A stretch of 46,263 nucleotides of DNA from an uncultured Lachnospiraceae bacterium (GTDB taxonomy: Bacteria > Bacillota > Clostridia > Lachnospirales > Lachnospiraceae): NCBI GenBank assembly GCA_947626915.1, contig CANQUA010000018.1, positions 1-46,263 on the forward strand, read 5' to 3'. Shown here piece by piece: positions 17,189-25,208 of this stretch. The position numbers were made by a program, and so were the translations under genes. The notes beneath the pieces are model-generated. The model had not been told where the DNA came from. It did not search any database and was given only the letters and a program-made list of their open reading frames with translations. How positions within the stretch are numbered: the stretch's first letter is position 1; every line of letters starts with the position of its first letter.

Positions 17189-18100
17189 ATGGGGGATAAA
17201 AAGATACAGTGGCATCCCGGTTTCGCGGCGGCCCTGGAGCTGGAGCTGCGCGGCGACCGGGAACACCTGCGGTTCGAGGTGGAGTATAATTTGAACATGC
17301 GGCCTCTGGAGGTCGACATGGTTGTGGTCAAGAAGGACGCGGCGGTGCGGCTGGACAATGAGGTCGGCCGGATATTCCGGGGCCACAACCTGCTGGAATA
17401 CAAATCGCCCGGGGACCATCTGGACGAAGACACATTTTACAAGACGATCGCCTACGCGTGTCTGTATAAGGCATATGGGAGAGAGGCGGAAGAGGTGCGC
17501 GCCGGGGACGTAACGGTATCGCTGGTGCGCGAGGGAAAGCCGGAGGGTCTGTTTGGGTATCTGGAGGAGAACGGATTCCGGCTCACGAACCCGTACCGCG
17601 GGATTTATTACGTGGAGGGGCAGACGCCGTTTGCGGTGCAGATAGTCGTGACGGAGGAACTGGAACCGGAGGGACACGTATGGCTGAGGGCGCTGTCGGA
17701 GAAGCTAAAGGAGCGGGAGCTGCTGGAATTGCTGAAACAGTCGCTCCATCTGACGGGGAAACACGACCGGGAGTTAGCGGATTCAGTGGTGGATGTGAGC
17801 GTGCGCGCGAACGAGGAGACTTTGAAAGCGCTGATGGAGGGAGGTGAAGACATGAGCGAGGCGTTGCTGGAGGTTATGAGGCCGGAGATCGAGAAGCGAG
17901 AGAAAGCCGCGATGGAGAAGGGAGTTCGTCAGGGCATCAGTCAGGGCATCAGCCAGGGCATCAGTCAGGGCATCAGCCGGGGGCAGATCCAGGGGACGGT
18001 GAGGACGATGCGGCATTTGGGATATGACGACGCGGCGATCCGACGGGAGCTGCAGCAGGAGTACGGTTTGTCGGAGGACGCGGCGGATGGGTATCTGTGA
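17189..18100 (+). CDS. PD-(D/E)XK nuclease-family protein with GISQ repeat
   Basis: The 303-residue product has a compact nuclease-type core near the N-terminus: LRFEVEYNLNMRPLEVDMVV (Asp43) followed by HNLLEYKSP (Glu70, Lys72) and a helix TFYKTIAYACLYKAYG. This is the D...E-x-K layout of the PD-(D/E)XK superfamily, in a group abundant in Lachnospiraceae and of unknown role. Residues about 247-263 contain four GISQ/GISR units, likely a flexible or coiled linker, and the end (YDDAAIRRELQQEYGLSED) resembles the helical tail of the Rpn-like protein at 1294-2526. It is cytosolic by the lack of a signal. It has its own promoter and terminator. Confidence 0.8.
   Translation: MGDKKIQWHPGFAAALELELRGDREHLRFEVEYNLNMRPLEVDMVVVKKDAAVRLDNEVGRIFRGHNLLEYKSPGDHLDEDTFYKTIAYACLYKAYGREAEEVRAGDVTVSLVREGKPEGLFGYLEENGFRLTNPYRGIYYVEGQTPFAVQIVVTEELEPEGHVWLRALSEKLKERELLELLKQSLHLTGKHDRELADSVVDVSVRANEETLKALMEGGEDMSEALLEVMRPEIEKREKAAMEKGVRQGISQGISQGISQGISRGQIQGTVRTMRHLGYDDAAIRRELQQEYGLSEDAADGYL
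17929..17976 (+). repeat. In-frame 12-bp tandem repeat (four units)
   Basis: Four units of YCAGGGCATCAG, differing only at the first base, encode GISQ-type tetrapeptides. Because the unit is a multiple of three, changes in copy number would keep the frame. Confidence 0.9.
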
Positions 18101-18119
18101 GGGAAGGGGAATGTACGGG

Positions 18120-18157
18120 AAAGGCTGTCGGCCCAGGAGGGCGGGACGGCCTTTTTT
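18120..18157 (+). terminator. Intrinsic terminator
   Basis: AAAGGCTGTC and GACGGCCTTT form a 10-bp stem (one G-U pair), followed by further T residues. It ends the PD-(D/E)XK gene 20 bp earlier. Confidence 0.88.
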
Positions 18158-18259
18158 CTGTAAGCCATCGGTATGAAAAAGCCTAAAAACAGTTGACAAA
18201 ACCCTTCGGGCGGTAAACGGAATCCATCAATACGCAGAGATGGTTCTGCTAAGGGAAAG

Positions 18260-18475
18260 ATGGAAATTTATGAGGAAGAAACGGATGGCGGCAGCTCAAC
18301 CTGTTGGTGGGAATACAAATATGACGGTTCCGGCAGCAATATGAAACTCATCGCATATAATTCGGATGGCAGCGAGAGGGACTGGACGGAATATGACAGT
18401 TCCGGAAACCTTACGAAAGAAACGAATTACTATTATGATGGCTATGGCGGAGGTGAAAGTGTGAGGGTAGTATGA
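18260..18475 (+). CDS. Small YD-repeat-like ORF, possibly a gene fragment
   Basis: The 71-residue frame reads like a YD/RHS-type repeat: YKYDGSGSNMKLIAYNSDGS, then WTEYDSSGNLTKETNYYYDG. A weak AAGGGA lies just before the ATG, but there is no signal peptide, and complete members of this kind are much longer lipoproteins or secreted proteins. It is therefore most likely the remnant or displaced end of such a gene. A TTGACA at 18194 lacks a well spaced -10. Confidence 0.4.
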   Translation: MEIYEEETDGGSSTCWWEYKYDGSGSNMKLIAYNSDGSERDWTEYDSSGNLTKETNYYYDGYGGGESVRVV

Positions 18476-18914
18476 AATACGCCGTCATACCCGCAGGCCG
18501 CTGGCTTTTCCAAAAAGAGATATCCCGCACGACCGCGGCTCGTCTGCCCGCCCCGTCCCGGACAGGCGGCATTCCGGGTCAGGATGAAGCAGTTGGGCTG
18601 AAGCGGGACATGGTTTTGTTTGCCGGGGCATCAGACCGTCAGACGTAAAAGGGGGCTTGAAACCGCATCCCTTCGCGCGCCGTATTTTTCAAAACATCCT
18701 ATGGGCGGGTGATCAGAGAGCGCCGGCAGGGCGGGAAACCGCTTGGCCGGCGCTTCTTTGCGGTGCGCGGTTCTTCAGTCCTGGCCCGCGTGCCGCGCCA
18801 CGCCGCCATTGCTCACGCCGGCGGCTCCGCCCGGCGATCTGCGGAATGTTAGACGTGTGGCGAAGCAGGGGCCATCGCCGGCCATTTTCGAAAATGCAGG
18901 TACGGATGTCCCCG
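18476..18914. other. Gene-poor GC-rich stretch
   Basis: I see no credible gene. It contains a stem-loop at 18719-18754 (AGCGCCGGC with GCCGGCGCT, followed by TTCTTT; possible rightward terminator) and a perfect palindrome, CATTTTCGAAAATG, at 18883-18896, 19 bp beyond the spoVB stop. The palindrome has no T-run beyond its own arm. Confidence 0.5.
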
Positions 18915-20549
18915 CTATCGCAGTCCCTCCGTCGTCTGCACGGGACGTTCTCTCGCCCAATGGGCCGTCAGGAGCAGAAAGCCGTAGCAGAGAGACAGGA
19001 CAGCAACCTGAATCGCCGTATTAAAAAATTCCGGCAGGTTAAAGGTTACAGCGGACGCTTGGGCAATTCCCTGCAGAAAGCGCAGCACACCGACGGATAG
19101 GAGGAGAAAAACGGCGGGCCGCACGGCCATTTCCCATATATTCCAGGAAAAGGATACGATGCGCCTCAGCGACCATAAATGGAGGAACGACAGGAGCAGC
19201 TCCGATGCCAGCATTCCCCAGAGATAAGCCAGGATCCCGAAGCGGGGGATGCCGAACAGCACGAAGCCAATGCGCAGCAGCAGGACGGCTATGCTCTGGA
19301 GGAAGGTGGTCCGGGTGCGTCCGAGGCCGTTTAAGATGCTTCCGGTGGTGGTGGAGAGATAGAGGAACGGGCAGAGCCAGGCCAGGATCCGCATGAAGCT
19401 TCCGGCTGCGGCGTCTCCGAAAACGCTGACACCCAGAGAGTCCCCGAACAGTGTAAAAACGCCGATGCAGAGGATGCCCATATAAAGGCTGTAGCGCAGG
19501 GAGATGGTAACGGTCCGGGCGATGCGGGGCTGTTGGCCGGCGGACTGGGCTTCGGCGACGGCGGGCAGCAGGACGACCGCCATGGAGTTGGTGATGGCGG
19601 AGGGAAACAGGATAAAAGGCATGGCCATGCCGGTCAGGACGCCATAGACGCCGAAGGCCTCCGAGGAGGTCATGCCGAACGCGGTCAGGCGGTTGGGGAT
19701 CCAGATGGACTCGGCGCTGGACAGGATGTTGAGGATCAGGCGGTTGCCCATGAGAGGAAGCGCCAGGGCCATCAGGGCGGGCGCGATCTGTGCAAAACCC
19801 GCGTCCGGTTCCGCGGAAGGGGCGCTTTTTTGAGGGTGGGGGGCTTTGACCGGATTTCCTCCGGACGGCCCGGATGCCGGAGCTTTTCCCGGGCAGCGCG
19901 TGCCGGCAGTTTGGGGAGCCGGCTGAAGAAAGGTATAACAAAAGACGGAAAACAGGCAGGAAGCGATCTCGCCGATCAGATGTCCGGTCACGGCCAGCTC
20001 TACGGTGATCTCCCGGCCCTGCTCCAGCACGATGCCCGCAATCAAAAATACGGCGCTCATCCTTACGACCTGTTCCGCGATCTGTGCGAGAGCGGGTACT
20101 CTGGTTTTCTGCAGGCCGTAGTAGTAGCCGTTGACACAGGCGTGGACGGCGGAAAACGGGACGGAAACCGCCATGACCGGCAGGAGCGCGGCGCATTGAT
20201 CCTCCAGCAGAACAGAGCGGGCCAGGAATCCGGAAAAACGGGCGATCAGCCAGGCCAGGGTAAGTCCTGCGCCCAGGGAAATAATCAGTCCCGTACGGAA
20301 GATACGGCGGCTTTGGGGAATATGGGCCGCTGTGTACTGGGAGATGGCGGTCTGCAGGGACCCGGCGCAGATGCCGAAGCAGATGCCGTAGATCGGATGC
20401 ACCATATTATAGAGGCCCAGCCCTTCCGCTCCGATGGCGCGGGAGAGAAAGATGCGGTAGAAAAATCCCAAAACCCGGGTGATAAAGCCGGTAGCGGTCA
20501 GAAGCAGCGTGCCGGTGATCAGCGTATGTTTTTTGAAAAAATCGGTCAT
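18915..20549 (-). CDS. spoVB: SpoVB/MurJ-like polysaccharide flippase
   Basis: The 544-residue protein has the MOP-exporter fold with about 14 membrane spans. The N-terminus (KHTLITGTLLLTATGFITRV, then LGFFYRIFLSRAIGAEGLGLY) is the hallmark of the stage V sporulation protein B group, and PIYGICFGICAGSLQTAIS follows. The family flips lipid-linked cell-wall or polysaccharide precursors; SpoVB is needed for spore cortex in Bacillus. A Gly/Pro/Ala-rich loop at about 218-245 is longer than usual. The start follows AAGGAG at a normal distance. It is a single gene on the minus strand. A non-sporulation flippase of the same family cannot be excluded. Confidence 0.88.
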   Translation of the reverse strand: MTDFFKKHTLITGTLLLTATGFITRVLGFFYRIFLSRAIGAEGLGLYNMVHPIYGICFGICAGSLQTAISQYTAAHIPQSRRIFRTGLIISLGAGLTLAWLIARFSGFLARSVLLEDQCAALLPVMAVSVPFSAVHACVNGYYYGLQKTRVPALAQIAEQVVRMSAVFLIAGIVLEQGREITVELAVTGHLIGEIASCLFSVFCYTFLQPAPQTAGTRCPGKAPASGPSGGNPVKAPHPQKSAPSAEPDAGFAQIAPALMALALPLMGNRLILNILSSAESIWIPNRLTAFGMTSSEAFGVYGVLTGMAMPFILFPSAITNSMAVVLLPAVAEAQSAGQQPRIARTVTISLRYSLYMGILCIGVFTLFGDSLGVSVFGDAAAGSFMRILAWLCPFLYLSTTTGSILNGLGRTRTTFLQSIAVLLLRIGFVLFGIPRFGILAYLWGMLASELLLSFLHLWSLRRIVSFSWNIWEMAVRPAVFLLLSVGVLRFLQGIAQASAVTFNLPEFFNTAIQVAVLSLCYGFLLLTAHWARERPVQTTEGLR

Positions 20550-20648
20550 GAACGGACGGCTCCTTAAACGGGCGCGTTTATGGTATCTTATGCGCGGAGA
20601 AAATGGGGATAGAACCGGGATTGGAACGGAAGCTCTTTAAAAATTCTC

Positions 20649-20677
20649 TTGTGAGGAAGCGCCGAAGTTTGTATAAT
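20649..20677 (+). promoter_or_regulatory. Promoter of the first small membrane protein gene
   Basis: TTGTGA (20649-20654), 17 bp, TATAAT (20672-20677). The -10 box and the leader are repeated before the second gene copy (TATAAT at 21096-21101), but the -35 region there is poorer. Confidence 0.65.
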
Positions 20678-21076
20678 GAAGAAAAACCGTTCGGCGCAGG
20701 AATCCGGATGCAGGAAGGGGCCGCGCGCCGGCAGAAGAGGAGGAATTGGAAATGGCTGGGATACTGTTCATTCTTGTTCTTATTTTATGTGCCATAGGAC
20801 TGGTCCTATGGTTTATCCGCTGCCTGAAGAAAAGACGCGTCGGGTTGTTCCTGATAGTGGTGGGAGGCTGCCTGTGCGCGGTGTTTGTATGGCTCAGATA
20901 TATTTTTTTGACTGCCTTCGAATATTTTCAGGCGGACATAGTACAGGACGCTGCATTGGCGGCTCAGGCGAGAAAGATGGGCTTCTGCGCGCTCGTGTCG
21001 GGGGCGGTTCTGCTTGCCGGGATCGCGTTGTTTATATGGGAACATGTTCGGAAAGAAAAGAAATAAAAATCTCTTT
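20669..21076 (+). repeat. Tandem duplication, unit 1
   Basis: The unit runs from the -10 box through the gene end (TTGTATAATGAAG to AAAATCTCTTT). It matches 21093-21509; the second unit is 9 bp longer because of extra codons in the middle of the gene. Confidence 0.9.
20746..21066 (+). CDS. Small three-span membrane protein, copy 1
   Basis: The 106-residue product has three hydrophobic stretches: AGILFILVLILCAIGLVLWFI after the start, GLFLIVVGGCLCAVFVWL in the middle and GFCALVSGAVLLAGIALFIW near the end. Basic loops (CLKKRR) and a basic tail (HVRKEKK) place the C-terminus inside by the positive-inside rule. I recognise no family. A GAGGAGG site lies upstream. The second copy 424 bp downstream differs mainly in the segment between spans 2 and 3, which would be exposed on one side of the membrane. 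Confidence 0.75.
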   Translation: MEMAGILFILVLILCAIGLVLWFIRCLKKRRVGLFLIVVGGCLCAVFVWLRYIFLTAFEYFQADIVQDAALAAQARKMGFCALVSGAVLLAGIALFIWEHVRKEKK

Positions 21077-21092
21077 CATTTTTATTGCGTTG

Positions 21093-21509
21093 TTGTATAA
21101 TGAAGAAAAACCGTTCGGCGCAGGAATCCGGATGCAGGAAGGGGCCGCGCGCCGGCAGAAGAGGGGAAATTGGAAATGGCTGGGATACTGTTCATTCTTG
21201 TTCTTATTTTGTGTGCCATAGGACTGGTCCTATGGTTTATCCGCTGCCTGAAGAAAAGACGCGTCGGATTGTTCCTGATAGTGGTGGGAGGCTGCCTGTG
21301 CGCGGTGTTTGCATGGCTCAGGAATATGTTCCTGAGGGCGGTAGGCAGCGTCGTATATTTTCGGGAAGGACCGAATATGGACGGCGTATTTGAGTCTGCG
21401 GCAAGGACGATGGGCTTCTGCACGCTCGCGGCGGGGGCGGTTCTGCTCGCCGGAATCGTGTTGTTTATATGGGAACATGTTCGGAAAGAAAAGAAATAAA
21501 AATCTCTTT
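21093..21509 (+). repeat. Tandem duplication, unit 2
   Basis: This is the second unit of the duplication. Leader and outer thirds of the gene are nearly identical to unit 1; the central segment has diverged. Confidence 0.9.
21170..21499 (+). CDS. Small three-span membrane protein, copy 2
   Basis: The 109-residue paralogue of the preceding gene keeps the first two spans and the last span almost unchanged, including CLKKRR and the HVRKEKK tail. Residues about 50-75 are replaced (MFLRAVGSVVYFREGPNMDG versus IFLTAFEYFQADIVQ in copy 1). The pattern suggests diversification of one loop after duplication. The function is unknown. Confidence 0.75.
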   Translation: MEMAGILFILVLILCAIGLVLWFIRCLKKRRVGLFLIVVGGCLCAVFAWLRNMFLRAVGSVVYFREGPNMDGVFESAARTMGFCTLAAGAVLLAGIVLFIWEHVRKEKK

Positions 21510-21517
21510 AATTCCTA

Positions 21518-21545
21518 TTGCATTACTAGGAATTTTATATATAAT
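21518..21545 (+). promoter_or_regulatory. Promoter candidate for nifS
   Basis: TTGCAT (21518-21523), 16 bp, TATAAT (21540-21545). Confidence 0.5.
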
Positions 21546-21676
21546 AGAGGGGTAGATGAAATGTTCGGCGTTCCCCGCGATATGGTATGGGACCGGAAGA
21601 GGGGATTTTTGGATGTCCGCGTCATATTATGAAGCAGGAAGCAAACATTCATACTATGGAAAGGTGGATTGCACAG

Positions 21677-22861
21677 ATGAAGCGACTGATTTATTTAGAC
21701 AATGCGGCGACAACGAAGGTGCGGCCCCAGGTAGTGGAGGCCATGATGCCGTATTTTACCGAGTATTACGGGAATCCGTCCTCGGTTTACGATTTTTCCA
21801 ACCCCTGCAAGGAGGTAATCGCTCAGTCCAGGGAGACGATCGCCAGGTCTCTCGGCGCGAAGGCGAGCGAGATCTATTTTACAAACGGGGGCACCGAATC
21901 CGACAACTGGGCCATCAAAGCCACGGCGGAGGCATATCAGAGCAAAGGAAAGCATATCATCACCAGCAAGATCGAGCATCATGCGGTGCTGCATACCTGT
22001 GAGTACCTGGAGAAAAGAGGATTTGAGGTTACGTATCTGGACGTGGACGAATTCGGTACGGTGAAACTGGACGAACTTAAGAAAGCGATCCGTCCGGACA
22101 CCATCCTGATTTCCATTATGTTCGCGAACAATGAGATCGGCACGATCCAGCCGATTAAAGAGATCGGGGAGATCGCAAAAGAGCATGGAATTCTGTTCCA
22201 CACCGACGCGGTCCAGGCCTACGCGCATGTGCCGATCGACGTCGACGCGTACCATATTGATATGCTGAGTGCCAGCGGCCATAAGCTGAACGGTCCCAAG
22301 GGCGTCGGCTTCCTTTATATCCGCACCGGCGTCAAGATTCGTTCCTTTATTCACGGCGGCGCCCAGGAGCGGAAGCGCAGAGGCGGCACCGAGAATGTGC
22401 CCGGCATCGCGGGCCTGGGCAAGGCGGTGGAACTGGCGATGGCAGATATGGAAGAAAGAGCCGCCAAAGAGACCGAGGTCCGTGATTATCTGATCGACCG
22501 TGTCATGAAAGAGATTCCTTACGCGCGGTTAAACGGACATCGGACGAACCGTCTCAGCAACAATGCCAATTTTGCGTTCCAGTTCGTGGAAGGCGAGTCC
22601 ATGCTGATTATGCTGGATATGGAAGGAATCTGCGGCTCCAGCGGTTCCGCCTGTACCTCCGGTTCCCTGGATCCGTCCCATGTGCTTCTGGCCATCGGTC
22701 TGCCTCACGAGATCGCGCACGGTTCCCTGCGGCTGACCCTGAGCGAGGAGAATACGAAGGAAGAGATGGATTTCGTGGTAGACCAGATCAAGGCGATCGT
22801 GCAGCGGCTGCGCAATATGTCGCCGCTTTACGAGGATTTCATGAGGAAAAACGCCAGATAA
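21677..22861 (+). CDS. nifS: Cysteine desulfurase (NifS/IscS family)
   Basis: The 394-residue PLP enzyme converts cysteine to alanine and holds the sulfur as a persulfide. It shows the N-terminal MKRLIYLDNAATT, the FTNGGTESDN cofactor loop, IEHHAV, HTDAVQAYAH, the PLP lysine in SASGHKLNGPKG (Lys203) and the catalytic cysteine in SSGSACTSGS (Cys326). I start it at ATG 21677, where the family begins and AAAGGTGG sits 9 nt upstream; an in-frame ATG at 21656 and longer frames are possible. nifU and mnmA follow, so the sulfur probably goes both to Fe-S scaffolds and to tRNA thiolation. Confidence 0.95.
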   Translation: MKRLIYLDNAATTKVRPQVVEAMMPYFTEYYGNPSSVYDFSNPCKEVIAQSRETIARSLGAKASEIYFTNGGTESDNWAIKATAEAYQSKGKHIITSKIEHHAVLHTCEYLEKRGFEVTYLDVDEFGTVKLDELKKAIRPDTILISIMFANNEIGTIQPIKEIGEIAKEHGILFHTDAVQAYAHVPIDVDAYHIDMLSASGHKLNGPKGVGFLYIRTGVKIRSFIHGGAQERKRRGGTENVPGIAGLGKAVELAMADMEERAAKETEVRDYLIDRVMKEIPYARLNGHRTNRLSNNANFAFQFVEGESMLIMLDMEGICGSSGSACTSGSLDPSHVLLAIGLPHEIAHGSLRLTLSEENTKEEMDFVVDQIKAIVQRLRNMSPLYEDFMRKNAR

Positions 22862-22962
22862 GCGGCTGACGGCGCGGTATGTTTCCCGGCGCGGCGGCAG
22901 GACGCGGCCCGCGGTTCGGGCGGGAAAGAGAAAACGAGACGATACGAAAAGGAGATTTCAGT

Positions 22963-23400
22963 ATGTATACGGAAAAGGTTATGGACCATTTTGAGCATCC
23001 GAGAAACGTGGGCGAGATCGAAAATCCCAGCGGTATGGGGACGGTTGGCAATGCCAAATGCGGCGATATCATGCGGATCTATCTGGACATCGACGAGAAC
23101 CAGATCATCCGCGACGTGAAGTTCAAGACCTTTGGCTGCGGCGCGGCGGTGGCGACCAGCAGCATGGCGACGACTATGGTGAAGGGCAAATCGGTCCAGG
23201 AGGCCATGGAGGTCACCAACAAGGCGGTCATGGAGGCGCTGGACGGGCTGCCGCCGGTGAAGGTACACTGTTCTCTGCTGGCGGAGGAAGCGATCCACGC
23301 GGCGCTCTGGGATTACGCACAGAAGAACGGCGTCGAGATCAAGGGCCTGAATAAGCCGAAATCCGACATCAGCGAGGGCGAAGAGGAAGAGGATTATTGA
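22963..23400 (+). CDS. nifU: Fe-S cluster scaffold protein (NifU/IscU N-terminal type)
   Basis: The 145-residue protein has the three scaffold cysteines in their standard contexts: GNAKCGD (Cys33), FGCGAA (Cys59) and VHCSLL (Cys103), together with MYTEKVMDHFEHPRN at the start and VQEAMEVTNKAV in the middle. It builds Fe-S clusters from sulfur delivered by the desulfurase encoded 101 bp upstream. The acidic tail (EGEEEEDY) is a clostridial trait. The start at 22963 is set by AAGGAG and by family alignment. Confidence 0.95.
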   Translation: MYTEKVMDHFEHPRNVGEIENPSGMGTVGNAKCGDIMRIYLDIDENQIIRDVKFKTFGCGAAVATSSMATTMVKGKSVQEAMEVTNKAVMEALDGLPPVKVHCSLLAEEAIHAALWDYAQKNGVEIKGLNKPKSDISEGEEEEDY

Positions 23401-23422
23401 TCGCTGAGGCAAGCCGGGATGT

Positions 23423-23456
23423 AAACAGGGGGCGTTGCGGCGCTCCCTGTTTTTGG
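23423..23456 (+). terminator. Intrinsic terminator after nifU
   Basis: AAACAGGGGGCG pairs with CGCTCCCTGTTT (one mismatch or wobble), followed by TT. Confidence 0.85.
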
Positions 23457-23464
23457 AACTGTAA

Positions 23465-23510
23465 AAGCGCAGCTGTCAGGGGGCCATTTACCCTGGCAGC
23501 TGCGCTTATT
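23465..23510 (+). terminator. Second, stronger terminator-like hairpin after nifU
   Basis: AAGCGCAGCTG.CAGGG pairs with CCCTG.CAGCTGCGCTT around a short loop, then ATTTTG. Two hairpins in series separate nifSU from mnmA. Confidence 0.75.
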
Positions 23511-23643
23511 TTGAGGCATACTATTTAGGTAATCAGAGGAAATGATCTGACATCCTGTGTCTTATACCTGCATGGCCGGCCGGAAACCATAGTTTGACGC
23601 GGGGCGATATGGACGATATCGGGATTAATTGCCCGGATAAGGC

Positions 23644-23672
23644 TGGAAAAGAGGGCCGGGCTGTGCTATACT
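23644..23672 (+). promoter_or_regulatory. Promoter candidate for mnmA
   Basis: TGGAAA (23644-23649), 17 bp, TATACT (23667-23672), 53 bp before the start. The -35 match is weak. Confidence 0.4.
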
Positions 23673-23724
23673 GATGGAGACGGGCGGCGGTTCCCGATCA
23701 CAGAACCAGGAAGCGGAAGCATTT

Positions 23725-24807
23725 ATGAAAAGAAAAGAAAAGGTGGTCGTCGGCATGTCCGGCGGCGTGGATTCCTCGGTGGCGGCGTGGCTTTTGCTGG
23801 AGCAGGGGTACGATGTAGTGGGCGTGACCATGCAGATCTGGCAGGCGGAGGATGCGGATACGCAGTCGGAAAACGGCGGATGCTGCGGGCTGAGCGCCGT
23901 GGAGGACGCCAGGCGGGTGGCCTGGAAGCTGGGGATCCCCTATTATGTGATGAATTTCAGGGAAGAATTTAAGAAGCAAGTGATCGATTATTTCGTCGAT
24001 GAATATATCCATGGCCGGACCCCCAACCCCTGCATCGCCTGTAACCGGTATGTGAAATGGGAATCGCTTCTGAGCCGCAGTCTGGAGATCGGGGCGGATT
24101 ATATCGCGACCGGCCATTATGCCGGCGTGGAGAGACTGCCCAACGGGAGATACGCGGTGCGGACCTCGGTGACTGCGGCCAAAGACCAGACCTATGCGCT
24201 TTACAACCTGACCCAGCGGCAGCTTCAGCATACGCTGATGCCGGTGGGGCGGTATCATAAGGAAGAGATCCGGGCGATCGCGGAACGGATCGGGATCGGC
24301 GTGGCCCATAAGCCGGACAGTCAGGAGATCTGTTTTATTCCCGATCACGATCACACGCGCTTTATCCGGGAGACGACGGGTGTCTGTATGCCCGAGGGAA
24401 ATTTCGTAGACCGGCAGGGACATGTGCTGGGCAGACACCAGGGGATCAGCCGGTATACGATCGGTCAGAGAAAGGGCCTGAACCTGGCGATGGGGCATCC
24501 GGTGTTCGTGACGGAGATCCGGCCGGAGACCAATGAGGTCGTGATCGGCGAGGCGGAGGACGTATTTTCGGACACATTGACCTGTAACCGCATAAACTGG
24601 ATGGCTGTGGATGGGTTACATGGAGAGGTTAAAAAGGTTACGGCGAAGATCCGCTACGCCCACCGGGGAGCGCCCTGCGAGATCGAAGAGGCGGGAGAAG
24701 ATCTGGTGCGGGTCCGTTTCGACGAGCCGCAGCGGGCGGTCACGCCGGGACAGGCCGTGGTGTTTTATGACGGCGAGTATGTGCTGGGAGGCGGCGTGAT
24801 CCTGTGA
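23725..24807 (+). CDS. mnmA: tRNA-specific 2-thiouridylase MnmA
   Basis: The 360-residue enzyme makes the 2-thio group of wobble uridine 34 in Lys, Glu and Gln tRNAs. It contains the PP-loop SGGVDSS (12-18), the catalytic Cys103 in TPNPCIACN, the partner Cys203 in SQEICFIPD, and the blocks [20 protein letters not shown] and YTIGQRKGL. The C-terminal beta-barrel is complete. The start at 23725 is set by the family ([11 protein letters not shown]) and an AGGAAG site; an in-frame ATG at 23674 lies at the -10 end and is unlikely. Its place after nifS-nifU fits sulfur supply by the desulfurase. Confidence 0.97.
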   Translation: MKRKEKVVVGMSGGVDSSVAAWLLLEQGYDVVGVTMQIWQAEDADTQSENGGCCGLSAVEDARRVAWKLGIPYYVMNFREEFKKQVIDYFVDEYIHGRTPNPCIACNRYVKWESLLSRSLEIGADYIATGHYAGVERLPNGRYAVRTSVTAAKDQTYALYNLTQRQLQHTLMPVGRYHKEEIRAIAERIGIGVAHKPDSQEICFIPDHDHTRFIRETTGVCMPEGNFVDRQGHVLGRHQGISRYTIGQRKGLNLAMGHPVFVTEIRPETNEVVIGEAEDVFSDTLTCNRINWMAVDGLHGEVKKVTAKIRYAHRGAPCEIEEAGEDLVRVRFDEPQRAVTPGQAVVFYDGEYVLGGGVIL

Positions 24808-24869
24808 GGGCGGCGCGGTGAAAAGCGTCGTGGAGTTTTTAGCGCGGGACGGTGGTGAAGGAAGAATGC

Positions 24870-25177
24870 GAAAAATTGCGGAGCGTTTAAGGATAGAGCC
24901 AGCCGGTCTGCAGAAAAAGCCCGGGAACGTTTTAGGATAGAGATGGTCTACAGGGAAAGGTTCGGGAGCGTTTTTAAGATAGAGCTGGTCTGCAGAGAAA
25001 GGTCAGAGAGCGTTTTGGGACAGAGCTGGCCTGCAAAAAAGTTTGGAGAGCGTTTGAGAAAAGAAGCGTCCCGAAGAAAGGCCGAGGGGGCTTTTGGAGA
25101 AAGTTAATCCAAGGAAGGAACGCGTAATGCTTTCGGATAGAGTTTGGTCTGCCGAAAAGACCGGAACCTCTTTTTGA
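24870..25177 (+). repeat. Degenerate ~41-bp tandem repeat array
   Basis: About seven diverged units begin near 24891, 24935, 24977, 25018, 25056, 25096 and 25135 (periods 38-44 bp). A typical unit reads GGATAGAGCTGGTCTGCAG, then AGAAAGGTCNGAGAGCGTTTT. Units 2-4 and 7 are most alike. It fills the mnmA-amidase gap (24808-25208). A short open frame (24943-25107) crosses the repeats, but no ribosome site was seen and I do not call it a gene. No terminator or promoter is obvious. Confidence 0.75.
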
Positions 25178-25208
25178 CGGACAAGTTATGAGGAAAGAGA
25201 CGGTGAGA

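Noticed and set aside
19533-20567. 344-codon open frame opposite spoVB
   Set aside because: It is Gly/Arg/Asp-rich with no family; spoVB on the minus strand is clear.
24943-25107. Small basic peptide read across the tandem repeats
   Set aside because: It has no ribosome site and the frame is broken in other units.
24870-25177. CRISPR array
   Set aside because: Units are contiguous and diverged, with no unique spacers between identical repeats and no cas genes.
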